In this document: piece by piece, positions 28,548 through 37,485 of the stretch
How positions within the stretch are numbered: position 1 is the stretch's first letter
Layout of the letters: each line of letters starts with the position of its first letter
Origin: a virus
IMG/VR virus record: IMGVR_UViG_3300028794_000011
Span: 1-40,646 of that record
Direction: 5' to 3' (one strand)
DNA length: 40,646 bases
The notes under the pieces: generated by a model
The model's database searches: none
Seen by the model: only the letters and a program-made list of their open reading frames with translations
What the model was told of the DNA's origin: nothing
Translations under genes and position numbers: made by a program

Positions 28548-29359
28548 GTAATGTAATACGCAATACCCGTGTACAGGATAGCTCATTCATTGCTGATATA
28601 CATGAGTGGCTCTATGAAGCTATGGATATGATGGAAACTCAACTTACACTTGAAGGTAAGTTTGAACATCTGTGTATTGATTTTCATAAAGTAAAACTAC
28701 CATGTGGGTTAAGATGGATTGATGCTGTTGAAGTTAACGGTCACAGGTTACGGGAAGGTGGGGGTTCAAGACCTGTACAGATGAATAAAATGATTCAGTA
28801 TAACAACAACTTCAATAGTACTGTTATCAAAGAAACGTTTAACGGACATGCTCAATATATTTCTCAAATCTCTGCTGTACAGCAGCTTCCCTGGGGGTAC
28901 AATGAATTCTATTATACAGACATGGGATATATCAATACCTCGTTTTGTGACGGGGAAATAGTAGTTTACTACCGTGGTGTAAAAGTAGATGAAGATGGTT
29001 TCCCAATGATTCCTGATAATCAGAATTATAAACAGGCGCTTTATTGGTACTGCAGGGCAATGATGATTGGGGCTGGTTATGAAGATAAGATATTTACTTA
29101 CGATCATTGCTTTACCCAGTGGGAGCAGATCTATGCTCCACGAGCCACAGCAGAAATACGGATGCCTTCCCCTGAACAGATGCAGCACAGAATTAATACA
29201 TTCGTAAGATTCATACCTGATAGTGCCTACTACGATAACTTTGATTATACTTCTCATAAAGAAGGAATGTTTGATTTAAGAGGTAGGAATACCGGTGGTA
29301 ATGTCAATGCAGGTCTTAATGTTCAACAGCCCTACATAGTAGGAACTAAACCTGAATAA
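28511..29359 (+). CDS. P22 gp4-like tail hub/tail tubular protein
   Basis: A 282-aa protein. The start YQYTSLRTVIGNVIRNTRVQ, with SSFIADIHEWLYEAMDMMET, is the N-terminal helical part typical of gp4-like adaptors in crAss-like phages. A beta domain (IDFHKVKLPCGLRWIDAVEV) follows, then ALYWYCRAMMIGAGY and a C-terminal arm (YTSHKEGMFDLRGR). It joins the portal-bound connector to the tail muzzle. It overlaps the previous gene by 37 nt and its TAA overlaps the next ATG as TAATG. Confidence 0.75.
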   Translation: MQYQYTSLRTVIGNVIRNTRVQDSSFIADIHEWLYEAMDMMETQLTLEGKFEHLCIDFHKVKLPCGLRWIDAVEVNGHRLREGGGSRPVQMNKMIQYNNNFNSTVIKETFNGHAQYISQISAVQQLPWGYNEFYYTDMGYINTSFCDGEIVVYYRGVKVDEDGFPMIPDNQNYKQALYWYCRAMMIGAGYEDKIFTYDHCFTQWEQIYAPRATAEIRMPSPEQMQHRINTFVRFIPDSAYYDNFDYTSHKEGMFDLRGRNTGGNVNAGLNVQQPYIVGTKPE

Positions 29360-32300
29360 TGGATAAATTCAACAAGTTAAGTAGAGATACTCGGCCACAG
29401 GAACAGCCTCAGGGTACCTATCCTTTTGCTAAGAATGGAATACAGGATTATATTAAGCGCTCGGTCTTTAATGAACCGGGCTTTTTACTGTCCGATGCAT
29501 CTATACCTTATACACCAATGGGGGTACTGGAAACTGATAAGTACCCAATTATCTTTTCTACCAACAATACTAATTCAGCTATTGGGTATTATGACTTTGA
29601 CAATGATATTTACACCCCTATCCTTGATGATATAAGCTTAGGGTTTAAGTTTAATTTCTCAACCAACCGCCCAATTACAGGGCAAGCACAGAGAAATTAT
29701 AAGAATGAAGTAGTGGGAGCTTTCACAGATAAATTCTTAAAGCCCTTTTATCTGAATTTTGATAATCCTCAGGTGACAGTATTGGATGATATGCTGCTGT
29801 TCGTGAAGGCAATACCTCCTGATATTAATACTACAGTGGTAAGCGGAGGTACATTACTCCCAGGGGCTTACTATGTATCTGTAAAATATTTAAAGAATGA
29901 TGGCACTGAAAGTAGTTATCTCACAGTCAGCAGTCCTGTAGTAGTTACAGGAACTACCGGTACTGTTTCAGATAAAGCACTTCAAATCCAAATTAATAAT
30001 ATTGATCCCTCATGGAATAAGGTACAGATAGCTATCATCTCTAAAATCAACGGGGTAATAAGTGCAGTACAATTAAGCAATACCATCTCAGTCAGCAGCA
30101 GCACTACCTATACTTATAATGGTGCTGAACTTACAGAGACAATTACCCTTGATGAGATATTCGTAGTGATGAGACCTTATGCAACAGTAGGTACTATTGG
30201 TCAGTTAAATGATGCTCTGTACATAGCTGACCTTACCAGCAGGCCGAGATACGAGATGCAGAGGTACGCTAATCTTGCCCGTATTAAATGGACGAGTAAG
30301 CTGGTAACTACTGATGATAATCCAGCTAACCTTATGCATACAGGGGAAGAGAAGACTTTCATGCATGAAGAAGTGTATGCTTTTTATATCAGGTACAAAA
30401 TAGTTGATGGCACAAGTACAGATGCTTTCTTCTTAACTGGGCCAGATCTAACTTCAGGAGACAGGGCTACCAGTACTGTAGCCTCAGGTAAAGGTATAAC
30501 TGCAAAGAAGTACCAGGTTGAGGATACTATACCTCTGTTTGATGCGGTAAATAAGAATGGATATTTTGGTAAATGGGAAAATGAGAATGAAGTATACCCT
30601 TCTACAGCGGATTTCGATTCATCTGCTGTTGGTGGGCAGGATCTGAGGGGGCAGAAAGTTCGTCACCATAGATTCCCATCCATTGCATGGTGTAAGGATA
30701 ATTTATATCAGGGAACCACTAATTATGGTAAAGATACTCTTGATATGCTGGGAATCAGTGTAGAGAATGTAATCATTCCCTCTCAATATGCAGCAGATAT
30801 AGTTGGATGGGAAATATTTTACGCTAAACGAAATCTCAGTAATAGTACTGTAGTAGGGCAATCAGCTCTTCTCTTCGGGGCTATGAGTAATAGAGGTGGA
30901 CCAACAAGATATTCTACAGGGGGTAATTGGAATGGTAAAGTAGAATTCAGAACTTTTGACCATTCTGCAGCTATGCTTACGACAACATTGTTTCATTTCC
31001 ATAGTTTTGATATGTTGTTTAATAACCCCTCAGTAAGTCCACAGTATCTTTCCCTGCAATTAAAAATGCAGCAAACAGATCTACGGAATACTGCGGGTTT
31101 AATTTATTCAAGACCTTCTGCAGATGATACAGATGCGGGTTCAGTTGAAGTATTGATAGATTATTTAGCTAAGGGTATACCACCTTCAACTACAGCCTAT
31201 AAATTCCAGGCAATAGATCAGGCTAATGCAAATAAAGCGGGCTGGGTACCTAATAATATTCTTTTAGGTACTTGGGATAATAGATTTATTGAGCGGATGT
31301 TTGCAGGAGTTATAGTTTCACCGGATAGTGGGCTACAACCCTCTATTGCAGGTAATTCATTGCTATTGAAAAGGAATAGCAGGTGGGATATAACCATGCC
31401 TGATGAGATAACCTATCTGACAAATTTAATGAATCTCAGATCGGATTTATTTGTACCATTTGCAGGACAATCTCTTGTTAGGGCGGCCAGTAGTAATTCA
31501 ATTATAAATACTACAGCTTTTTATCATGGTGATACTTATATCTGTGAATATACATTTCATACTTATGGTAGTTTTTCAGCTACCGGCCCTGGGCCTAATC
31601 TTGAAGCTAATAGGGATAACGGAGTAAGAGTAGCACGAAGAATTATATGTGAGACAGCATCAAATCTTTACAGCAGGTTTGAAGATGTGGCTAAACCATA
31701 CTCAAAATATTATCCTAAAACACCATTAACAGTTGCAGATAGAAATAATTATCTTGCAATATTCACAAGGGATTATGATCCTAATGATTTTGGGTACACT
31801 AAGGATTCAAACGCATTGGATGATTTGATTATAGCTAATATTTATAATACCTTCAGTGAAGATCTTATCAATCATCCCTATCGCATTCATAGAAGTGGTA
31901 AGCTTAGCCGGCAAACCAAGTTTCGTTCATGGCGCTCATTCTTACCATTAGATTATTATGAAGCTCAGAAGAATATGGGACGCATTATTCATCTTGAAGG
32001 AATGGATGATAGATTACTTATTCACCATGAAAATGCTCTCTTTCTTACTCAGGATAAAACCAAGCTTGAAAGTGACATTATCGCTATAACACTTGGTAGT
32101 GGGGACATATTCCAGTTTCAACCACAAGAAGCTATGAGTGCTAAGCTGGGGTATGCAGGTACACAACATGAACTTGCCTGTGTACGGACACCTGCAGGGT
32201 ACGTGTTTATAGATAGTAAACAGGGGCAAATCTTTATTTATAAGGGGCAGCTTGAGCTAGTAAACAACATGCTCAACACATTCTTTAAAGAATACCTCAG

Positions 32301-34146
32301 ACTTAAAGAAACCAATGTATTTATTGGTAATGGATATACTATTGGCTACGATAGTAAGTATAAGAGAATTCTGCTGACGGTGAAGAATGAAACTTTACCC
32401 TCTCAAACTGTATTACCATATCCGGAAGATTTATCAACACTTACAATTGGAGATATAGTTTATAAAGATGGGCGATATATCAGATTTCTCGGGGCTAACA
32501 CAAGCCCTGACTATGAATGTCCTATACTTCCTGAGCCAGCAGCAGAAGACTTTGAATTTACAATAGCTGAAGATGTGCCTGTTGGAACTGTGGTAGGTAC
32601 TGTAACTGGTACTGATGTAGATAATTTCTTTATAGTAGGGGGCTCAATTCCATTTAGTTTAAATCCCACTGCCGGTGTAATTACTGTAGTAGGGCCATTA
32701 GATTTCTATATAGAAGATGAGTATGTATTTAATGCAATAGCTTCTAACGATAACGGCTCAGATAGTTTTACAATTACTATAAATCTCACTGAGGTAAACA
32801 GGGCTCCTATAGTTTATAATCAAACTGTTACCATTCCTGATACTACTGTAACAGATGCAGAAATACACACAATGATTGCTACTGACAGGGAAGGCGATAC
32901 ATTAACTTTCTCTATCACAGCAGGTAATTTAGGGACAACCTTTGCTATTAATAGTGCAACAGGGGTTGTAACGGTGGTAGACGGTAGTTTATTAAATGGT
33001 ATTGATAACCCTGTTTATATACTTACAATTTCTGTATCAGATGGAGTACTAACTTCTACTGCTATGCTTATAATTAATGTAACCCATGTAAATATTCAGC
33101 CAACAGCAGATGATCAGTTATTTACTATACTTGATAATTTTAAAACCAGTAATACTGATTTGATTATAGGAACAGTAATTGAAGCTATAGATCCTGATAA
33201 TGACGAGGATGATGCTATGGACTATAGTATAGTGGCTGAATACCCAACTACAAGTAATCTGGAACTGGATACAGATTCAACCAGTGCTACATTCATGCAG
33301 TTAAAACTTAAATCTGCTGTAACGCTTGATCCATTAACAGCACCATATTATAGTATCATTATAAGAGCTACTGACAAAGGAGTACCAGTATTGTATAAAG
33401 ATTTTGAAGTAAGGGTAGATGTATTATATAATACAGCTACTCTTGAGAATATTCCTTATACTTCTATGTGCACCGAAGAAGTAATCATTGAAGATTTTGA
33501 TTTCCTTGCTGTAAGGTATGGATGGTTAACCGGAGCCGGAACAGATTTAGATACCGGGACGGGTTTCACCGGATTTACTACAGGGAATGCAGAGATAGAT
33601 GGTATATTCCTTGGATATGGGTTCAATAGTGGTAGTTATGTAATGCCTACTTCAACTACCCCTAAAGTAATGCAACATGGTGGGGATAATACCTCTACGG
33701 GTGGGGAAATGGTATTGATAGATTTCTTTAATTTAGAAACACTGTACCCATCTATTCCTACTTCACTCACAGCAGACTTACTCGGGTTGTGGTATGCAAG
33801 TATTGGGGCAGGTGCTGGGGATGTGTTACCGGGACAAGTGACTTTTGAATTGATTGCCTGGAAAGGTGGGGCTATGGTAAAAGGTACTAATAGCAGTCCT
33901 ACTACACTTTACGATCCTCTTGCAATAGCAGCAGATACTTCTACCTTTGACTGGAGTAATCCTACAGCGGATCTATTAGTATTCCAGCAAACATTTACTA
34001 AGCAGATATTATTCATGAGAACAGGAGCTACTAATAGCAGTGGGGGACCGGTAACTGACGGTACTTCAGGTGTAGCGGCTACTTATGGCCCGGTTGGACA
34101 GGTAACATTTAACAGAACAACTAAGAATGCAACTTTAACTTTTTAA
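29359..34146 (+). CDS. Giant tail muzzle/stabilisation protein with cadherin-like repeats
   Basis: A 1595-aa protein. The N-terminus (RDTRPQEQPQGTYPFAKNGI) is characteristic of the crAss-like tail stabilisation/muzzle protein. The first about 1050 residues are a beta-rich tail core. From about 1055 to 1375 there are three cadherin-like domains: edges at ITINLTEVNRAPIVYN and VTHVNIQPTADDQLF, with acidic loops MIATDREGDTLTFSI and AIDPDNDEDDAMDYSIV. The last about 215 residues are Gly/Thr/Ser-rich and beta. The repeats may bind Ca2+ and project a receptor-binding tip. It is coupled to the gp4-like gene by TAATG. Confidence 0.7.
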   Translation: MDKFNKLSRDTRPQEQPQGTYPFAKNGIQDYIKRSVFNEPGFLLSDASIPYTPMGVLETDKYPIIFSTNNTNSAIGYYDFDNDIYTPILDDISLGFKFNFSTNRPITGQAQRNYKNEVVGAFTDKFLKPFYLNFDNPQVTVLDDMLLFVKAIPPDINTTVVSGGTLLPGAYYVSVKYLKNDGTESSYLTVSSPVVVTGTTGTVSDKALQIQINNIDPSWNKVQIAIISKINGVISAVQLSNTISVSSSTTYTYNGAELTETITLDEIFVVMRPYATVGTIGQLNDALYIADLTSRPRYEMQRYANLARIKWTSKLVTTDDNPANLMHTGEEKTFMHEEVYAFYIRYKIVDGTSTDAFFLTGPDLTSGDRATSTVASGKGITAKKYQVEDTIPLFDAVNKNGYFGKWENENEVYPSTADFDSSAVGGQDLRGQKVRHHRFPSIAWCKDNLYQGTTNYGKDTLDMLGISVENVIIPSQYAADIVGWEIFYAKRNLSNSTVVGQSALLFGAMSNRGGPTRYSTGGNWNGKVEFRTFDHSAAMLTTTLFHFHSFDMLFNNPSVSPQYLSLQLKMQQTDLRNTAGLIYSRPSADDTDAGSVEVLIDYLAKGIPPSTTAYKFQAIDQANANKAGWVPNNILLGTWDNRFIERMFAGVIVSPDSGLQPSIAGNSLLLKRNSRWDITMPDEITYLTNLMNLRSDLFVPFAGQSLVRAASSNSIINTTAFYHGDTYICEYTFHTYGSFSATGPGPNLEANRDNGVRVARRIICETASNLYSRFEDVAKPYSKYYPKTPLTVADRNNYLAIFTRDYDPNDFGYTKDSNALDDLIIANIYNTFSEDLINHPYRIHRSGKLSRQTKFRSWRSFLPLDYYEAQKNMGRIIHLEGMDDRLLIHHENALFLTQDKTKLESDIIAITLGSGDIFQFQPQEAMSAKLGYAGTQHELACVRTPAGYVFIDSKQGQIFIYKGQLELVNNMLNTFFKEYLRLKETNVFIGNGYTIGYDSKYKRILLTVKNETLPSQTVLPYPEDLSTLTIGDIVYKDGRYIRFLGANTSPDYECPILPEPAAEDFEFTIAEDVPVGTVVGTVTGTDVDNFFIVGGSIPFSLNPTAGVITVVGPLDFYIEDEYVFNAIASNDNGSDSFTITINLTEVNRAPIVYNQTVTIPDTTVTDAEIHTMIATDREGDTLTFSITAGNLGTTFAINSATGVVTVVDGSLLNGIDNPVYILTISVSDGVLTSTAMLIINVTHVNIQPTADDQLFTILDNFKTSNTDLIIGTVIEAIDPDNDEDDAMDYSIVAEYPTTSNLELDTDSTSATFMQLKLKSAVTLDPLTAPYYSIIIRATDKGVPVLYKDFEVRVDVLYNTATLENIPYTSMCTEEVIIEDFDFLAVRYGWLTGAGTDLDTGTGFTGFTTGNAEIDGIFLGYGFNSGSYVMPTSTTPKVMQHGGDNTSTGGEMVLIDFFNLETLYPSIPTSLTADLLGLWYASIGAGAGDVLPGQVTFELIAWKGGAMVKGTNSSPTTLYDPLAIAADTSTFDWSNPTADLLVFQQTFTKQILFMRTGATNSSGGPVTDGTSGVAATYGPVGQVTFNRTTKNATLTF

Positions 34147-34147
34147 G

Positions 34148-34690
34148 ATGGGTAATAAAGTATGGTTAACAGGAGCAGTACGTTCCACTAAATACAGCAG
34201 GATAGTTGAAATCTACCCTAACAGTACTACTTTAGGTACTTTTCAAACAGGAACTATAGGGGAATTTGGTCATGCATACTATCCAACCGAAGTTGATTCT
34301 GAAGATTGTGCTGTAGATAGTGATCCAGGGGGAAGTTTTACTTATACTGCTGAGCATGATACAGAAGTACCAGCGATGCTCATTATTAAAATAGGGGACG
34401 ATATTGCATTAGCAACTACAGCTAATGCATCTTCTATTACACCTATTGGAGTTACTGCGGATACAAATATTTATAGTGAGATTAAAAATTTTCAACCCTT
34501 AATACTTGAAGAAGGTAGAATAGGTAAGTTTAAAATACTCATTACTAATATAACGGGTGCTCCTGCAGTGATAATGGATCAGGTAGTGACTGTTTCAGAT
34601 ACAACTACTACCAGTACAAATTATTCATTCCTCGCAGAAGCAGAGAATACCTACACAATAGAATTATCCACTTATATAATTGAACCATAA
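34148..34690 (+). CDS. Tail-associated beta protein, 180 aa
   Basis: A beta-rich protein (KVWLTGAVRSTKYSRIVEIY; MLIIKIGDDIALATTANASS) ending in strands of Thr and Tyr (YTIELSTYIIEP). No family is recognised. It starts 1 nt after the muzzle gene and ends in a TAATG overlap with the next gene, so it belongs to the same tail operon. Its composition resembles the last domain of the muzzle protein, so a tail fibre or tip accessory is a fair guess. Confidence 0.5.
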   Translation: MGNKVWLTGAVRSTKYSRIVEIYPNSTTLGTFQTGTIGEFGHAYYPTEVDSEDCAVDSDPGGSFTYTAEHDTEVPAMLIIKIGDDIALATTANASSITPIGVTADTNIYSEIKNFQPLILEEGRIGKFKILITNITGAPAVIMDQVVTVSDTTTTSTNYSFLAEAENTYTIELSTYIIEP

Positions 34691-35445
34691 TGACAGCAGG
34701 ATGTACAAACCCTTCAGCAGTAAACTATGACCCATCAGCAACTTCTGAAGATTATAGTTGTCTGTACCTTGTAAAGCAAGGTGAAACCTGTTATGCCTTT
34801 GAGGATGCAGATTATGAAGAAGTTGTTAATAAATCTTATACCCTATCATTCTCATTAGATCAGAAAGATTGGATATTCTTTCATGGGTATTTTCCTGATT
34901 TCTACTTTTCAGGAAGAGATCAGCTATTTAATCTAAAAAACAGGAAGATTTACAAACATAATTTAGGAGCGCCTGGAGTATACTATAACCCTGCCCCACA
35001 ATCATTTTTTGTAGATGCTGTATTTACCAATGATACTGAGATGATATTAAACTCGCTCAATTGGTTAAGTGAAGTGTTCTCAACTAATGAGCAGGAGTTT
35101 AGTACCCTTACTCATATTACTGTATGGAATAATCAACAATGCACAGGAAGAATTACATTATCACAAATGTTTCAGGGTTTAAGTTATGAAGTAAGGAAAA
35201 CTCAGGCATTATGGAACTTTGACACGTTCAGAGATGTAGTTAAAACTTATGGTACAACTTTCCTCAAAGATCTCTTCAATAATTTTGCTGTAGATACTAC
35301 AAACATTGACTTGAATAAGGCTTGGTTTGATCAGGATTTAATGCATGATAACTTTTTTATAGTTAGATTTGAATTTGATAATCTGAGCGGTAATACTATC
35401 TACCTTCATGGTGCTGGTATAGACGCTTCTAAATCCTACAGGTAA
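34690..35445 (+). CDS. Tail-tip protein with Bacteroidota-type Cys motif, 251 aa
   Basis: It begins with GCTNPSAVNYDPSATSEDYS followed by C. This is the repeat often found in secreted Bacteroidota proteins ('GCtDp.A.NYdp.A..dDgSC'), here with the two end cysteines intact (C5 and C24). A globular domain with repeated Phe/Tyr/Asp follows (WIFFHGYFPDFYFSGRDQLF; LNSLNWLSEVFSTNEQEF). No enzyme motif is visible. It overlaps both neighbours as TAATG. A role at the tail tip, perhaps mimicking host surface proteins, is inference. Confidence 0.55.
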   Translation: MTAGCTNPSAVNYDPSATSEDYSCLYLVKQGETCYAFEDADYEEVVNKSYTLSFSLDQKDWIFFHGYFPDFYFSGRDQLFNLKNRKIYKHNLGAPGVYYNPAPQSFFVDAVFTNDTEMILNSLNWLSEVFSTNEQEFSTLTHITVWNNQQCTGRITLSQMFQGLSYEVRKTQALWNFDTFRDVVKTYGTTFLKDLFNNFAVDTTNIDLNKAWFDQDLMHDNFFIVRFEFDNLSGNTIYLHGAGIDASKSYR

Positions 35446-36215
35446 TGACTCTACTCAAACGATACAAAAAGTATCAATATGGTTCTTCTATAGATGAAAG
35501 GGATGCTGGTATGGGTATATCTGCAGCTGGAACGGCAGTGATGGCAGGGGCAAGTTCTATTCCGGGAATAGGACAAGTCATAGGGACTGCCAGTTCACTG
35601 GGAACAGGTTTGGTAGATGCTATAGACCCTGTTGATAAATATGGTAATCAGTCCTTAACAGGAAGTCTTATTAAAGGCAATTTACAAGGGGGAACTCTTG
35701 GATTAATTGGAGCTGCTATATCTTATAAAAGCAAACAACGGGCAGCAGAAAGACTAAGACAACAGGAAATTACTAATAATATTAGAATGGTTCAAAATCA
35801 ATCTGCTGCAAGGGTATCCTCTGATCCTACTGCTGTAACTGGGAACTTAGCAAGTCAGTATTTTGCTAATGGGGGCCATCTCAATATTTCTCAACAGCAG
35901 ACTACCGGCGGTAAAGCGCAACCTCTCAATGATTCCGCAGCAGAATTCAGTGGTAACACTCACGCTGAAGGAGGTATTCAATTACCGGGAAAAGGCGTAG
36001 AAGTTGAGGATGGTGAAACTACTAATGGAGATTATGTATTTTCAGAAAAGCTTGGATTTGCTAAGTTGCATAAACCTATTGCTGCTGCTATTGGAAAGAT
36101 AGAGAAGAAAGCACTGTCACCTGAGCGGGTTACCAGTATTAAATTGCTGAAGGAGAAAGAGAATAATCTTAAATTATCACAAGAGTACATCAAACAGATG
36201 CACGGCTTAAATTAA
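35445..36215 (+). CDS. Virion-associated protein, cargo-region start, 256 aa
   Basis: A short basic start (LLKRYKKYQYGSSIDERDAG) is followed by a Gly/Ala/Ser hydrophobic stretch (MGISAAGTAVMAGASSIPGI, then GQVIGTASSLG) that could insert in a membrane. A Gln/Asn coiled region follows, then GNTHAEGGIQLPGKGVEVED, with GETTNGDYVFSEKLGFAKLH. The 'H.eGGI.L.g.g.EVE.GE' block is familiar from crAss-like genes between the tail and the large cargo/RNA polymerase genes. It is probably packaged in the virion. Confidence 0.6.
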   Translation: MTLLKRYKKYQYGSSIDERDAGMGISAAGTAVMAGASSIPGIGQVIGTASSLGTGLVDAIDPVDKYGNQSLTGSLIKGNLQGGTLGLIGAAISYKSKQRAAERLRQQEITNNIRMVQNQSAARVSSDPTAVTGNLASQYFANGGHLNISQQQTTGGKAQPLNDSAAEFSGNTHAEGGIQLPGKGVEVEDGETTNGDYVFSEKLGFAKLHKPIAAAIGKIEKKALSPERVTSIKLLKEKENNLKLSQEYIKQMHGLN

Positions 36216-36220
36216 TAACC

Positions 36221-37468
36221 ATGCCAGAGAGAAGAAAAGTTTATGGAAATGGTACTATCAAGAATGGTAAACCTGTAGATAGCAGAGATAGTCTGCTGGG
36301 TGTGAAGGGATTGAAGTCTGACAGGACTCCTTTACCTGAATGGGCAACAGACCGTGAAGCAGTAGGACGATACCAGGATTATATCAATACTCAGGAAACT
36401 GCTACGGGTAGAAAACCACCTATTACTAATTTCGGTTCTACTGGTTATGATAAAGGAAGGTATGGCCCCCAAACTGCATCTACCTATGATACCTATGGTA
36501 AAGCTTTTGAAGCTCAGGATAAGAAGCCAACTCAGAGCACAGTCTCAGGACGTACTCCTGCCTTTCCATCACCAGCAGACGGAAGTCCTAAGCCCATAGA
36601 TTTCAACTTTGGTGTACCTAAAGCGCCAGGTAGCGATACTGTACCCACATATCTTCCTGCATCAACAGATAAGAAGTTTGGTAGAGAAGATGCTGCACCT
36701 GAAAGAATTAATTTTAAGGAACCTCAAATGAACATGGGTACTCCTAAAGCTACAGAACTAAGTATTAAACCACAGGGAACTACCACCATTACAGGACGTA
36801 AAAAAGCATTCGGTAGCTTAGGAGATATAGTTCCATACATTTCTAATATAGCAAATAGTTTTCGTAACGTACCTCTTCCATCAGCGCCAGGGATGATTAA
36901 TCCTGTGGCCAGAAGGCAAGTGAATTATGATGCACAAAGAGTAGAAGCTGATAGACAAATGAGGGGTGCTAATGGTAATGCTGATAGAATGTTGGATGAA
37001 AATACTTCTGCTGCGTACAAGGGATCAACCCTTGCTTCAAATATCCGTACTAAGAATTCTATCTCTGAAGCTGAAACTAATACTAACGCTCAGCTTGGAA
37101 TGCAGACAGACCAGATTAATGCTGGTATTGAAGGGCAGAATGTAGGTATGATGAATCAGTGGAAGAATGATTTGGTTCAAGGGCAGGTGGCACAGCAACG
37201 GGAGCAGTCCGCCAATCTTTCTAATGCAGCAGATAAATATATCATGCAGCAGAACGTTAATGGCCAAAGAGATTTAGATAGGAAGAGACTTGGTATTTAC
37301 AAAGGTCTTTATGAGAATAGTGGGGTGATGGATAGAAGGATAGATGCTTATGATAAGTATCTTAATGAAAATGGGTACAATGACGATGTTATACTGCCTA
37401 AGAAAGTTAATAGCAGAACTGGTACTGTTCTCAGGTATGGTGGTAGTATGAGAAAGAAAGTTTACTAA
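36221..37468 (+). CDS. Virion/cargo protein candidate, 415 aa
   Basis: A low-complexity, basic, proline- and glycine-rich first half (TASTYDTYGKAFEAQDKKPT; TFSG-like spacers) followed by a Gln/Asn/Ala-rich helical half (NDLVQGQVAQQREQSANLSN). The C-terminus ends LRYGGSMRKKVY. No family is recognised. Its long disordered start and coiled end resemble internal proteins ejected with DNA. It is 5 nt after the preceding cargo-type gene. Confidence 0.55.
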   Translation: MPERRKVYGNGTIKNGKPVDSRDSLLGVKGLKSDRTPLPEWATDREAVGRYQDYINTQETATGRKPPITNFGSTGYDKGRYGPQTASTYDTYGKAFEAQDKKPTQSTVSGRTPAFPSPADGSPKPIDFNFGVPKAPGSDTVPTYLPASTDKKFGREDAAPERINFKEPQMNMGTPKATELSIKPQGTTTITGRKKAFGSLGDIVPYISNIANSFRNVPLPSAPGMINPVARRQVNYDAQRVEADRQMRGANGNADRMLDENTSAAYKGSTLASNIRTKNSISEAETNTNAQLGMQTDQINAGIEGQNVGMMNQWKNDLVQGQVAQQREQSANLSNAADKYIMQQNVNGQRDLDRKRLGIYKGLYENSGVMDRRIDAYDKYLNENGYNDDVILPKKVNSRTGTVLRYGGSMRKKVY

Positions 37469-37485
37469 AATTCAAACTTACAGTA

